Positions 1-7,790 are shown, counted from the stretch's first letter. The stretch is 64,000 bases of DNA from Nocardia miyunensis NBRC 108239 (GCF_001613065.1 NZ_BDBQ01000063.1:1-64000); one strand, 5' to 3'. Numbers and translations are program-made. Notes: a model not told the origin generated them from the letters alone.

Positions 1-5
1 TTGCG

Positions 6-668
6 TTGATGATCCATCACGCTGCCAGCGTTCGCTACGGCCTGGCGATCCAGAGACAGGCCGCCGAGCTACCGGACGACGCCCTCGCCCCGGCGGCCGC
101 GTCCACCACACAGGACGCGTATTGTCCTCACACCGATCCGGCACCGCGTCCATTCGGTGGCCACGACGCAGACCTCACCCCGAACGCACATCAGTCGCGC
201 CGACCGGACGCGTCCGTCTCCGCCGACCTACTGGGCACCGCGCGAACGCGCAGGACCGTCGCCGGGCACATACCGAAACCGATTCGGCCACGGCCGCGTG
301 CCGCGCGTGTGCTCTACGCGCTTCCTCGCCGTCGCTCGACCATCCTCGAGGTTCGCCGCGCGGCGACTGGGTGGCAGGACGCGTCGGCTCACGTCCGTAG
401 TACGCGTACACAGACTCCGGACGCGTCAACTCCTGAATCCGAGCGACGCGGACGCGCGGACACTGTGAATAGCGCCACCGGTGGTGGCAATGGCCGGCAA
501 AAGGTCGACCGTGAGCAGATTCTCCGGATAGCTGCGGAAAACCCTGGCTGGTCCAATAGGCAGATCGCCGACGCGTACGGATGTAGCCACAGCGCTGTGG
601 ACAAAATTTTCCGAGCCATTCCGCGGCCCAGTGTGCAACCGCGTCCCGGCATGCCGCAGGCGCAGTAA
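6..668 (+). CDS. HTH DNA-binding protein of an integrated element (start uncertain)
   Basis: Up to 220 residues. The last 55 residues contain a clear homeodomain-like helix-turn-helix (about residues 165-205, with core WSNRQIADAYGCSHSAVDK), so DNA binding is the likely role. The first 150 residues are Arg/Pro/Ala-rich, match nothing I recognise and carry a recurring [PQ]DA[SY] motif. The frame is open to the left window edge, so the gene may begin outside. TTG at 6, ATG at 9 and an in-frame GTG at 465 (giving a 67-residue HTH protein) are all possible starts, and none has a good ribosome binding site. It lies upstream of an excisionase-like gene and an integrase on the same strand, so a role in control or replication of the element is inferred. 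The HTH is secure; the length is not. Confidence 0.45.
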   Translation: MMIHHAASVRYGLAIQRQAAELPDDALAPAAASTTQDAYCPHTDPAPRPFGGHDADLTPNAHQSRRPDASVSADLLGTARTRRTVAGHIPKPIRPRPRAARVLYALPRRRSTILEVRRAATGWQDASAHVRSTRTQTPDASTPESERRGRADTVNSATGGGNGRQKVDREQILRIAAENPGWSNRQIADAYGCSHSAVDKIFRAIPRPSVQPRPGMPQAQ

Positions 669-878
669 TCGTTCTCGTTCGCTGTTGCGGTGTCGGCGAA
701 TTCTCTACCGACCGCCACTCGCAGTGGCACCACAACTGGTGGGCTCGGAATCTATGGACGGGCAATCATTTTCGTGCCTGTAATGGGATGAGGAAAGCCC
801 GTTCCGAACCGGTACGGCTATCGGTCCGATCCGGGCACGCGCCGACATTCTCGGAACATTCGACTCTGAGGATGCCCC

Positions 879-1085
879 ATGCCGGAAACCGCTTATGTAC
901 CTGTGTTGCCGTCGCCGTGGCTGACCCGTCGCCAGCTCGCGCAGCGGCTGGGTTTGAGTCCCAAGACACTTGCGAATTGGGCCAGTGCGGGCAAGGGGCC
1001 GAAGTTCACCAAGAAATTCGGCAACGGCGTCCGGTACCACATCGCGAATGTCGAGAAATGGGAGAGCTCCCTCGCTGACGAATAA
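879..1085 (+). CDS. xis: Excisionase-like helix-turn-helix protein
   Basis: A 68-residue protein that is almost entirely a MerR/AlpA-type winged HTH. It contains LTRRQLAQRLGLSPKTLANW followed by a basic GPKFTKKFGNGVRYH wing and a terminal VEKW helix. Proteins of this size and fold directly upstream of a tyrosine recombinase are normally excisionases, directing excision of the element and bending DNA at the attachment sites. The start is ATG 879, preceded by GAGGA at short spacing. The integrase follows 42 bases downstream on the same strand, giving the xis-int order of pSAM2-like actinomycete integrative elements. It could instead act mainly as a repressor of int. The family fit is good; the excision role is inferred from position. 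Confidence 0.7.
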   Translation: MPETAYVPVLPSPWLTRRQLAQRLGLSPKTLANWASAGKGPKFTKKFGNGVRYHIANVEKWESSLADE

Positions 1086-1127
1086 CAGAATTGTTTCGGC
1101 GACATCTGCCGAGTAACGGAGACAGGC

Positions 1128-2537
1128 ATGCCCAAACGAGGTCGGCCCGCCAATCGTGAAGGCGTGCCCACCAAGCCCACATTTCACACGAGTCCCAATG
1201 GCAAGAGCGTTATCGCGAGAGGGTATCTGAGGCTCAACGGCAAGACTGATCCTCTGCAGGGCACCGGCCCGACCAAAACCGCTGCGCGTGATGCCTATTA
1301 CGAGAATGCCGACGAGCGGAAAGCCATGCGCCGCTCCGAGGTCAACGAATACACCAGCGACTCGAAACTGCGCGTGGTCATCGATGAGTGGCACAAACGG
1401 CAAAGCACGAAGAATCCCCGCAACCGAGACCAGGCGTCGCTGAACCTCTACTACACCGAGGTCTTCCATTCGAAAGATCCCCGGGCGTCCAAGAAGGTCA
1501 TCAAGATCGAGGACCTTGCGAACCTGACCATCCGCCAGGCCACCGCGCCCAAACTCATCGCCCACGTGGACTCGATCCTGGCTCTGGGGTACAACGCCAA
1601 AGCGCAACGGCACCGGCAGTTGCTGATCGAGATCATGGAGATTCCCAAACAATGGGGGATCATCGACACAAACCCCGCCGAGGCGATCGAGGAGATCCCG
1701 GATAAGACCCCCAACCCTCGCGGGCTCACCGAGACCGAGCTTCCGCGCCTGCGCGCGCAGCTACAACGCTGGGCCGCCGGCGAGGCCATTCCCGGCACAC
1801 CCGCCGGACGTGTCTTCGACCGGAACCAGACCATCCCCGACATCTTCGAAGTCGGTCTGGCCCTGACGATCCGACCCGGGGAAATCCTCGGCCTCGTGTG
1901 GGAGGAACCCGATCGAGAGGACGGCGTACCCGGCGGCATCGATCTGGACGCGGTCGACCAGAACGGCGACCCCGCCCCGTACGCCTGGATCACCGGTATC
2001 GCCAAACCGCTACGGGGCCAGTCGATCACCCGTCAGCCCCACACGAAAACCGGCGAGGATGGGATCCGGCGCATGCCGATCCCGCTGTGGGCCCTGCCGA
2101 TCTTCCGGCGCTTATACCAAGATCACCTCGCTCGCACCACGCCGAACCCGCTGGCGCTGGTGTTTCCCTCCACAGAGGGGACCGTGCGCTATCCGAACAA
2201 TGTCCGGCGAGCATGGGTCAAGGCCTGCGGCACCGAGTTCGCCTGGGTCACTCTCGGCACCACCCGGAAAACCGGCGCCGCCGCGATCATGGACGAACTC
2301 GGCTCCAAGGCAACTGCCGAGCAACTCGGTCACACCAGCGAGAAGAACGTCAAGTTCTACGCCAAGACCCCGCCACGGGTCGTGTCGCACGAGAACGCCG
2401 GGGCGCTGCGCCGATTTCGCCTCGAGGTTGCCGATGACCCGCGCCCAGGCGATACCGGGAGCCCGACAGCCGACGGGTCCGCACATGGTTATGCGCATGA
2501 AAAATCAGGGAAACCGCAGGAATCTCCGGGAACCTAG
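1128..2537 (+). CDS. int: Tyrosine recombinase (phage/AICE-type site-specific integrase)
   Basis: A 469-residue site-specific recombinase that would integrate and excise the element to its left. The N-terminal part (to about residue 200) is the arm/core-binding region. The catalytic domain shows box I Arg249 (LTIRPGEILG), box II Arg380 (GTTRKTG), His402 (QLGHTSEKNV) and the nucleophile Tyr411 (KFYAKTP). The usual box II histidine three residues before Arg380 is Gly377, which is unusual. A hydrophilic tail of about 45 residues follows the catalytic core. The stop lies 79 bases from the 3' end of tRNA-Asn, the normal spacing between int and the attachment site in elements that target tRNA genes. 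Probable substrate: an att core inside that tRNA. High confidence in family, moderate in current activity. Confidence 0.9.
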   Translation: MPKRGRPANREGVPTKPTFHTSPNGKSVIARGYLRLNGKTDPLQGTGPTKTAARDAYYENADERKAMRRSEVNEYTSDSKLRVVIDEWHKRQSTKNPRNRDQASLNLYYTEVFHSKDPRASKKVIKIEDLANLTIRQATAPKLIAHVDSILALGYNAKAQRHRQLLIEIMEIPKQWGIIDTNPAEAIEEIPDKTPNPRGLTETELPRLRAQLQRWAAGEAIPGTPAGRVFDRNQTIPDIFEVGLALTIRPGEILGLVWEEPDREDGVPGGIDLDAVDQNGDPAPYAWITGIAKPLRGQSITRQPHTKTGEDGIRRMPIPLWALPIFRRLYQDHLARTTPNPLALVFPSTEGTVRYPNNVRRAWVKACGTEFAWVTLGTTRKTGAAAIMDELGSKATAEQLGHTSEKNVKFYAKTPPRVVSHENAGALRRFRLEVADDPRPGDTGSPTADGSAHGYAHEKSGKPQESPGT

Positions 2538-2589
2538 CGGGAACGCCCAGGGAACACCTTCCCGGGCATTCCCGCAGGTAGAAGACAAA

Positions 2590-2613
2590 AAAACCCCGGT
2601 CACCCGGGGTTTT
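2590..2613 (-). terminator. Bidirectional intrinsic terminator between int and tRNA-Asn
   Basis: A perfect 10-bp stem (AAAACCCCGG / CCGGGGTTTT) with a TCAC loop. Read on the minus strand it ends in a run of seven T, directly after tRNA-Asn. Read on the plus strand it ends in four T, after int. It probably terminates the tRNA transcript and could also stop int read-through. Confidence 0.85.
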
Positions 2614-2616
2614 ATG

Positions 2617-2660
2617 CTCCCCCATCTGGACTCGAACCAGAAACCTGCCGATTAACAGTC
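2617..2660. other. Predicted attachment site (attL/attR core) in the tRNA-Asn 3' half
   Basis: Integrases of this class recombine within the anticodon-loop to 3'-end segment of a tRNA. The integrase ends 79 bases away, and this tRNA half faces it. The exact core cannot be defined because the other copy would lie outside the window to the left. Boundaries are approximate. Confidence 0.45.
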
Positions 2661-2689
2661 GGCTGCTCTGCCAATTGAGCTATAGGGGA
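2617..2689 (-). tRNA. tRNA-Asn (anticodon GTT)
   Basis: A 73-nt cloverleaf. The acceptor stem TCCCCTA pairs with TGGGGGA (one G-T pair), the anticodon stem GCCGA/TCGGC encloses CTGTTAA with anticodon GTT, and a T arm with GGTTCGAGTCC is present. The discriminator base is G. CCA is not encoded. The 3' end points toward the integrase, and the gene is intact at the junction with the element, as expected when an integrating element restores the tRNA 3' end. Confidence 0.95.
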
Positions 2690-2955
2690 TTGCTCCCGGT
2701 CATCCCGTATCGGGCGACCGGGAGAAACTTTAGCGTATCGCCGGGTGTGACCCCAAATCGCGGTCCTACCTGGGGCTTGTCTCGGTGGCTGGTGGGGGTG
2801 GTGTGGGCTGTGGTGGCGGAAATCGTGCGGTGGGTGGGGGTGGCTGGGTACTGTCGGCGGGGTCTCTGCGCGGTCTCGGTGACGCTGGAGCTGGTTGCCT
2901 CTGCGGTTGCCGATGGTCTCGCTGTTGTCCGAGTTCACTTGCCGAGGGAGTGCGC

Positions 2956-3411
2956 ATGAAACGTTCGATCAAGGCAGCATTCGCCGCGTGTGCCGCCGGT
3001 GCGCTGGCGCCGCTGCTGTTCACCACGGCGGCGCAGGCCGACGGGCCGGTGTATTTCTCGATGGGGTCGTTCCAGTGCGCGATCATGCCGGATGGCACGG
3101 TCGGCTGTGACACCTCGCCCACGCTCATGTCGATCAAGATCGGCGGGGGATATCTGCCGATCTCGTTCCAGGTGCGACAGGTCGTGATCGATGTCCCGTG
3201 GGCGCCGGCGCATCCGGGCTTCGCGGCGGGGACGCCGTACACGTTGCCCGGCGGAAATCCGAATATCTCCACCGTGGCCACCGGTCACGATATGTGGGGC
3301 CCGAGTATCAGCCATGCCGGGGCGAGTTGCGCGGTGGGCTTCCACGGCAGCGTGACGTGTCAGTCCAAGGGGCATTCGTGGTCCTACTACGAGCAGATCA
3401 CCGCGGGCTGA
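2956..3411 (+). CDS. Small secreted protein of unknown function
   Basis: A 151-residue protein with a classical Sec signal peptide: basic MKRSIK, a hydrophobic Ala-rich core and a probable cleavage after TAAQA near residue 28. The mature part is about 120 residues with four cysteines arranged as two pairs (FQC...VGC near the start and GASC...VTC near the end), suggesting two disulfides outside the membrane. I do not recognise the family with certainty; similar short exported proteins with paired cysteines are common in Nocardia and Mycobacterium. The ATG at 2956 was chosen because it begins the signal peptide; the open frame upstream is not protein-like. It is monocistronic and followed at once by a strong terminator. 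Confidence 0.75.
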   Translation: MKRSIKAAFAACAAGALAPLLFTTAAQADGPVYFSMGSFQCAIMPDGTVGCDTSPTLMSIKIGGGYLPISFQVRQVVIDVPWAPAHPGFAAGTPYTLPGGNPNISTVATGHDMWGPSISHAGASCAVGFHGSVTCQSKGHSWSYYEQITAG

Positions 3412-3420
3412 GATAGGCTG

Positions 3421-3453
3421 CGGCCCCGCTGTTTTCGGCAGCGGGGCCGTTTT
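3421..3453 (+). terminator. Intrinsic terminator after the secreted-protein gene
   Basis: An 11-bp perfect stem (CGGCCCCGCTG / CAGCGGGGCCG) with a 7-base loop, followed by TTTT. It starts ten bases after the stop codon at 3411. Confidence 0.85.
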
Positions 3454-3564
3454 GCGCGCGCGAAATCGCCGGTGCGCGTTCCGAACTCGGCGGCGCGCTC
3501 GGCGGGTGGTGCGGAAGCTGAGAATCACCGGCGCGGTTTCACCGTCCCTACAGCGTATTTGCCG

Positions 3565-3577
3565 TATGTTAGCCCTG
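3565..3577 (+). promoter_or_regulatory. Possible leaderless promoter for the MaoC dehydratase
   Basis: TATGTT at 3565-3570 fits a -10 box (TANNNT) and lies six bases before the GTG at 3577. There is no ribosome binding site before that GTG. This spacing is what leaderless actinobacterial transcripts show. No convincing -35 box is seen. Confidence 0.35.
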
Positions 3578-4653
3578 TGGAGCATACAGCGACTTTGGAG
3601 TCACCGGTACTGGCCCCGGCCGCACATGCGACGGCGATGGTGGGCCACCACTACGTCACCGAGGACCACTATGTGGTCGGCAGGGAGAAGATTCGGGAAT
3701 ACGCCAAGGCTGTTCAGGACTACCACCCCGCGCATCACGACGAGAGCGACGAGTTCGCGTCGGCAGCCGGGGGACTGCTGGCGCCGCTGACATTCGCTTC
3801 ACCGATGGGTATGCACGCACAGCGCACACTGCTCGAACGGATCGCTGTCGGATACGACCTGAGTCGCCTGATTCAGACCGATCAGATTTTGCGATTTCAT
3901 CGACCGATCGTGGCCGGTGACCATTTGATCTGCGATATTTCGCTGGATTCGTTTCAGCAGGTGCGCGGTCGCGACATGATGGTGCTGGAGAGCCGGGTGT
4001 CGAATCAGCGCAACGAACTCGTGCACAGCGCGTCCAGCACGTTGTTCCTGGGCCATCGCCGCGACGGCGCCGAAACGTTGGCGGCCACCGCGCGCGGTCT
4101 GGTCGCGCACGATATGTCGAGTATCGTGCCCGACCTCGCGCAGCCGATCCAACCAGCGGGCCCGGTCCGGGCGTCCGTACCCGGCCGGAACCGGCTCGTC
4201 ACCGTCGAGCCGCCCACGCCGCGTGGCCGGCGCGTCGGCGAGGTGTCGGTCGGTACGGAGTTGCCGCGGCGCACCGTCCGCCTGACCCGGGGCGATCTGG
4301 TGAACTACGCCGGAGTCTCCGGCGACGGCAATCCCATTCACTGGAGTGACGAGTTCGCGACCCTCATCGGTCTGGACAACGTTGTCGCGCACGGCATTCT
4401 GACCATGGGCCTCGGTGCCGGATACATCACCTCGTGGCTGCGCGATCCGAGTGCGGTCCAGGAGTATTCGGTCCGGTTCGCCAACCCGGTCTACGTCGGG
4501 CGGTTGGCCGGTGCGACGATCACCTTCGCCGGGACGGTCAAATCGCTGGACCCGGAAACCGGAACCGCGGTGATCGCGATGAATGCCAGCTGCGAGGGCC
4601 GCAGAATATTCGGGCACCGCACAGCCGTGAAAGTCCGTCTGGCACAGGACTGA
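3577..4653 (+). CDS. Fused HadA/HadB-type (3R)-hydroxyacyl dehydratase (double MaoC hot-dog)
   Basis: A 358-residue protein with two hot-dog folds. The N-terminal one (about residues 20-170, VTEDHYVVGREKIREYA) is the MaoC_dehydrat_N type found in HadA. The C-terminal one (about 215-355) carries the hydratase-2 catalytic motif, with Asp250 and His255 in GDGNPIH. In mycobacteria the FAS-II dehydratase is made by separate HadA and HadB subunits; a fusion would supply structural and catalytic halves in one chain, acting in mycolic or fatty acid elongation. The canonical had neighbours (rpmG, secE, nusG) are absent, so a paralogue acting on another acyl chain is also possible. A flavoprotein reductase follows 30 bases downstream. 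The start is taken at GTG 3577 because upstream sequence is not homologous-looking; ATG at 3637 is an alternative. Confidence 0.8.
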   Translation: MEHTATLESPVLAPAAHATAMVGHHYVTEDHYVVGREKIREYAKAVQDYHPAHHDESDEFASAAGGLLAPLTFASPMGMHAQRTLLERIAVGYDLSRLIQTDQILRFHRPIVAGDHLICDISLDSFQQVRGRDMMVLESRVSNQRNELVHSASSTLFLGHRRDGAETLAATARGLVAHDMSSIVPDLAQPIQPAGPVRASVPGRNRLVTVEPPTPRGRRVGEVSVGTELPRRTVRLTRGDLVNYAGVSGDGNPIHWSDEFATLIGLDNVVAHGILTMGLGAGYITSWLRDPSAVQEYSVRFANPVYVGRLAGATITFAGTVKSLDPETGTAVIAMNASCEGRRIFGHRTAVKVRLAQD

Positions 4654-4683
4654 TCGCCGCCCCACACGATCGGAAGTACCGCC

Positions 4684-6153
4684 ATGGCAGACGAGAACAT
4701 CCGGACCTACGACGTCATCGTCCTGGGCGCGGGTCCGGTGGGCGAGAACGTCGCCGACCGGACCGCCGCCGCCGGACTGAGCACCGTCATCGTCGAATCC
4801 GAACTGGTCGGCGGCGAATGTTCGTACTGGGCCTGCGAACCCAGCAAGGCGCTGCTGCGGCCGGTGCTGCTGTACGGCGAGGCGTCGCGGTTCCCGGGCG
4901 TGAGCACCGCGGTCACCGGGCCGATCGATGCGGCCGCGGTGCTGCGGCATCGCGACTACATGGTCGCCGACTGGAACGACAAGGGGCAGGCGGACTGGGT
5001 GGCCTCGGCCGGTATCACGCTGTTGCGTGGGCGCGGCAGGCTCGCCGGGACGCGGCAGGTGACGGTCGAAACCCCCGAGGGCGAGACCGTCCGGCTGACC
5101 GCGCGGCACGCGGTGGCGGTGTGCACCGGCAGTCGCGCGGCCCTGCCGCCGCTGCCGGGGCTGGACACCCTGCGGTACTGGACCAGTCGCGAGGCCACCA
5201 GCGCCGAACAGGTGCCCGGACGCCTGGTGATCCTCGGCGCGGGCGTGGTCGCGACCGAGATGGCCACGGCCTGGCAGGCGCTCGGCGCGCAGGTCACGCT
5301 CGTCGCGCGCGGATCCGGGTTACTGGGCCGCGTCGAGTCCTTCGCCTCGGAAATGGTCGCCGACCGGCTGCGGAGCGCGGGTGCGCAGCTGCGGTTCGGC
5401 TCGGGCATCGAGGCGGCCGAACGTCCCGACGGCCCGGACGGCGAGGTCCACGTGACCCTCACCGACGGCAGCCGGATCGTCGCGGACGAACTGCTGTTCG
5501 CGACCGGCCGCGCACCCCGCACCGACGACATCGGGCTCGACACCGTCGGCCTGGAACCGGGTACCTGGCTCAGCACCGACGACACGTTCACCGTCGGCGC
5601 GGTCGAGGGCGACTGGCTGTACGCGGTCGGCGACGTGAATCACCGTGCGCTGCTTACTCATCAAGGCAAATATCAGGCGCGGATCGCGGGCGGCGTCATC
5701 GCGGATCGGGCGCGCGGTGCGGCTCTGGACACCGGAACCTGGGGCAGGAGCGTCGGCACCGCCGATCACCTGGCGGTGCCGCAGGTGGTCTTCACCGATC
5801 CGGAGATCGCCGCGGTCGGGCTCGGCACCGAGGACGCCGCCCGCGCCGGGCGCACGGTCGAGGTGGTGGACTACGAGATCGGCCACGTGGCCGGTGCGGT
5901 CCAGTACGATCCGAAATACGTTGGCAGAGCACGCGTTCTGATCGATCCGGAGCGTCGCACGATCCTGGGTGCGACCTTCGCCGGTGCGGGAGTCGCCGAA
6001 CTGGTGCATTCGGCCACCATCGCGATCACCGGTGAGGTTCCGATCGATCGGCTCTGGCATGCGGTCCCGTCGTTCCCGACCATCAGCGAGATCTGGTTGC
6101 GGCTGCTGGAGGCCTATCGCGATCAGCAGGCCGGTTCGGCCGGCGGCGAATAG
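4684..6153 (+). CDS. FAD/NAD(P)-dependent disulfide oxidoreductase, lipoamide-dehydrogenase-like
   Basis: A 489-residue class I pyridine nucleotide-disulfide oxidoreductase. An N-terminal FAD Rossmann motif (VIVLGAGPVGENVA), the redox pair Cys46/Cys51 in GECSYWACEPSK, a second Rossmann motif for NAD(P)H (VILGAGVVATEMA) near residue 185, an FAD-binding GDV motif and a C-terminal dimerisation domain are visible. The redox segment differs from the usual GGTCLNVGC of lipoamide dehydrogenase, and the C-terminal HxHPTxxE acid-base motif is HAVPSFPTISE, so the usual catalytic histidine is replaced or shifted. It is therefore probably not a true E3 subunit; a second clear E3 occurs at 36943-38433. 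The substrate is unknown. It is likely co-transcribed with the dehydratase 30 bases upstream. Confidence 0.8.
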   Translation: MADENIRTYDVIVLGAGPVGENVADRTAAAGLSTVIVESELVGGECSYWACEPSKALLRPVLLYGEASRFPGVSTAVTGPIDAAAVLRHRDYMVADWNDKGQADWVASAGITLLRGRGRLAGTRQVTVETPEGETVRLTARHAVAVCTGSRAALPPLPGLDTLRYWTSREATSAEQVPGRLVILGAGVVATEMATAWQALGAQVTLVARGSGLLGRVESFASEMVADRLRSAGAQLRFGSGIEAAERPDGPDGEVHVTLTDGSRIVADELLFATGRAPRTDDIGLDTVGLEPGTWLSTDDTFTVGAVEGDWLYAVGDVNHRALLTHQGKYQARIAGGVIADRARGAALDTGTWGRSVGTADHLAVPQVVFTDPEIAAVGLGTEDAARAGRTVEVVDYEIGHVAGAVQYDPKYVGRARVLIDPERRTILGATFAGAGVAELVHSATIAITGEVPIDRLWHAVPSFPTISEIWLRLLEAYRDQQAGSAGGE

Positions 6154-6167
6154 CCTTCACGCCGCGG

Positions 6168-7259
6168 CTACCAGGTCAGGACCGGCTTGACCACACGTCC
6201 GGCACGCTGATCGGCCAGCGCGGAGTTGATCTCGGTGTACGGGTAGCTTCGCACCAGGCGTTCCAGCGGCAGTCGCCCGGCGGCGTGCAGGGCGAGCAGT
6301 TCGGGGATGAACCGCTGTGGCACCGCGTCGCCTTCGAGGCAGCCGCGAATCGTCTTGCCGGACAGGACGATATCGCGCAGATCGATCGGCGGGATGCCGG
6401 CGCCGAGACCGACGACCGCGACGACGCCGCCGATTCCCAAGTCCGCCACCGCATTCGCGAGCACCTCGGGTTGTCCGGTGGTGTCCAGGGCGTGGGTCGC
6501 CCCGCCGCCGGTGCGGTCCGCGATGGCTGCCGTCGTATTGCAGCCGGCGGGATCCAGCGCCTGCGCCGCACCGAATTCCATTGCCAGGGAACGGCGTTCG
6601 GGTGAGAGCTCGACCACGATCACCTCGACGTCGTCGAGCGTCTTCGCGGCCAGCAGCGCGGCCATGCCGACGGCCCCGGCGCCGTAGACGACCAGCGAGG
6701 CGCCGGGCTCGGGCCGCAGCGCGTTGAGCACCGCACCGGCCCCGGTCTGGAATCCGCAGCCCAGGGGAGCGGCCACGACCGGATCGGTTCCGGGCGGCAC
6801 GACCACGGTGTTGTCCGCGGTGGCCAGGGCGTATCCGGCGAAGCTGGACTGACCGAAGAAGCCGTCGCGCACGGTGGTCGCGCCGATCCGCACCCGCGGC
6901 GTGCGGTCCGGGCGGGACCCGAACTGGTTCAGTTTCGTCGCGCGGGCGCAATACGCCGGACGACCCAGACGGCAATTCCGGCACGCACCACAATGCCGAT
7001 AGCTCAGCACGACGTGATCGCCCGGCCGCACGCCCCGCACATCGGCGCCGACCGATTCCACGACGCCCGCGCCCTCGTGCCCGAGCAGTATCGGCCGATC
7101 GGCTGCCCCGGCCGCGCGGGACACCAGATCGGTATGGCAGATCCCGGCGGCCGCGATTCGTACGAGGATCTCGTCCCCTCGCGGGTCGTCGATCTCGACG
7201 GGCTCGATGGTGAACTCGGCGCGGGGATCACGGGAGATCGCGGCCGATGCGGCGGGCAT
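6168..7259 (-). CDS. Zinc-dependent alcohol dehydrogenase (MDR, aryl-alcohol type)
   Basis: A 363-residue medium-chain dehydrogenase oxidising an alcohol with NAD(P). The catalytic zinc site begins with AAGICHTDLV and GHEGAGVVE. The structural zinc cysteines are in HCGACRNCRLGRPAYC. The Rossmann motif is VVYGAGAVGMAALLAA, followed by an acidic VELS that favours NAD. The layout and length match aryl/benzyl-type class III-like dehydrogenases. It overlaps the upstream GXWXG gene by one base (TGATG), so the two are translationally coupled. Together they lie divergent from a TetR regulator with two palindromic operators in between, implying induction by a small aldehyde- or alcohol-related ligand. 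The true substrate is not evident. Confidence 0.88.
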   Translation of the reverse strand: MPAASAAISRDPRAEFTIEPVEIDDPRGDEILVRIAAAGICHTDLVSRAAGAADRPILLGHEGAGVVESVGADVRGVRPGDHVVLSYRHCGACRNCRLGRPAYCARATKLNQFGSRPDRTPRVRIGATTVRDGFFGQSSFAGYALATADNTVVVPPGTDPVVAAPLGCGFQTGAGAVLNALRPEPGASLVVYGAGAVGMAALLAAKTLDDVEVIVVELSPERRSLAMEFGAAQALDPAGCNTTAAIADRTGGGATHALDTTGQPEVLANAVADLGIGGVVAVVGLGAGIPPIDLRDIVLSGKTIRGCLEGDAVPQRFIPELLALHAAGRLPLERLVRSYPYTEINSALADQRAGRVVKPVLTW

Positions 7260-7729
7260 CAGGCGCGCTCGAGCAGGAAGTAGAAGTATTCGCCGTCGGC
7301 GAGCACCAGATCCGGCCGGCCGTTCATGATGCCCATGAGCGCGGTGTCGTCGAGGCGCTTGAAGTGGTCGAACACCGGGCGCTTGTCGTACACCATCGTC
7401 GCGGTGACCTCGCCGCGGAACTCGATGTTCCACAGCGATGCCTCACCGCCGCCGCCGAGCTGGACGTCGGAGAACAGCGATCCGTCCTCGGCCCGGCAGA
7501 TCAGCGGCTTGGCCTCGAACGGGGACAGGAAGGTCTTGCCGTACCAGCGGTTGTGGTCCAGCGCGCGGCACAGCGGATGACCGGTGCGGAAGGCGGCGCC
7601 CCTCCACTCGCCCAGGATGTCCTCCGCGCGCACGGTCTCGAGTCCGGCCCACAGCTGGTCCAGCTCCGCGGTGGAAACCCCGTCGGGCAGCGACGCGAGC
7701 TCGCGCCAGGGCCGGGTCGTCTCGGTCAT
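7259..7729 (-). CDS. GXWXG/DUF4334-domain protein
   Basis: A 156-residue cytosolic protein. The N-terminal GXWXG motif is GEWRG at about residue 41, followed by a DUF4334-type C-terminal half with YGKTF, LWNIEFRGEVTATMVYD and a terminal GIMNGRPDL segment. The biochemical role of this family is not established. Such proteins often sit beside alcohol or aldehyde dehydrogenases, as here, where the stop overlaps the start of the dehydrogenase by one base. The ATG at 7729 is chosen because GGGAG lies at good spacing before it; ATGs slightly upstream lie inside that site. It is the first gene of the operon divergent from the TetR gene and its leader carries the operators. Confidence 0.8.
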   Translation of the reverse strand: MTETTRPWRELASLPDGVSTAELDQLWAGLETVRAEDILGEWRGAAFRTGHPLCRALDHNRWYGKTFLSPFEAKPLICRAEDGSLFSDVQLGGGGEASLWNIEFRGEVTATMVYDKRPVFDHFKRLDDTALMGIMNGRPDLVLADGEYFYFLLERA

Positions 7730-7741
7730 TTCATCTCCCAT

Positions 7742-7765
7742 TTCCCGAACCATTTGGTTCGGGAA
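7742..7765. promoter_or_regulatory. TetR operator 1 (24-bp perfect palindrome)
   Basis: Two perfect 11-bp arms, TTCCCGAACCA and TGGTTCGGGAA, separated by TT. It lies 12 bases upstream of the GXWXG start codon, so bound repressor would block that operon. Confidence 0.85.
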
Positions 7766-7772
7766 TCTACAC

Positions 7773-7790
7773 CCGAACCAAATGGTTCGG
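7773..7790. promoter_or_regulatory. TetR operator 2
   Basis: Two 8-bp arms, CCGAACCA and TGGTTCGG, with an AA centre. The core is identical to operator 1, and the centres are 28 bp apart. It ends 17 bases before the TetR start, so autoregulation is likely. Confidence 0.85.

Noticed and set aside
2675..2959. 94-residue open frame after the tRNA
   Set aside because: Trp/Gly/Val-rich, starts inside the tRNA and has no ribosome binding site or domain.
3799..5109. 436-residue open frame on the minus strand across the dehydratase and flavoprotein genes
   Set aside because: His/Asp/Arg-rich shadow composition with no domain, opposite two well-supported genes; typical of antisense frames in high-GC DNA.
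4684..6153. Annotation as the E3 subunit of the 2-oxoacid dehydrogenase complex
   Set aside because: The C-terminal HxHPTxxE dyad is altered and the genuine E3 sits in the complex operon at 36943-38433.
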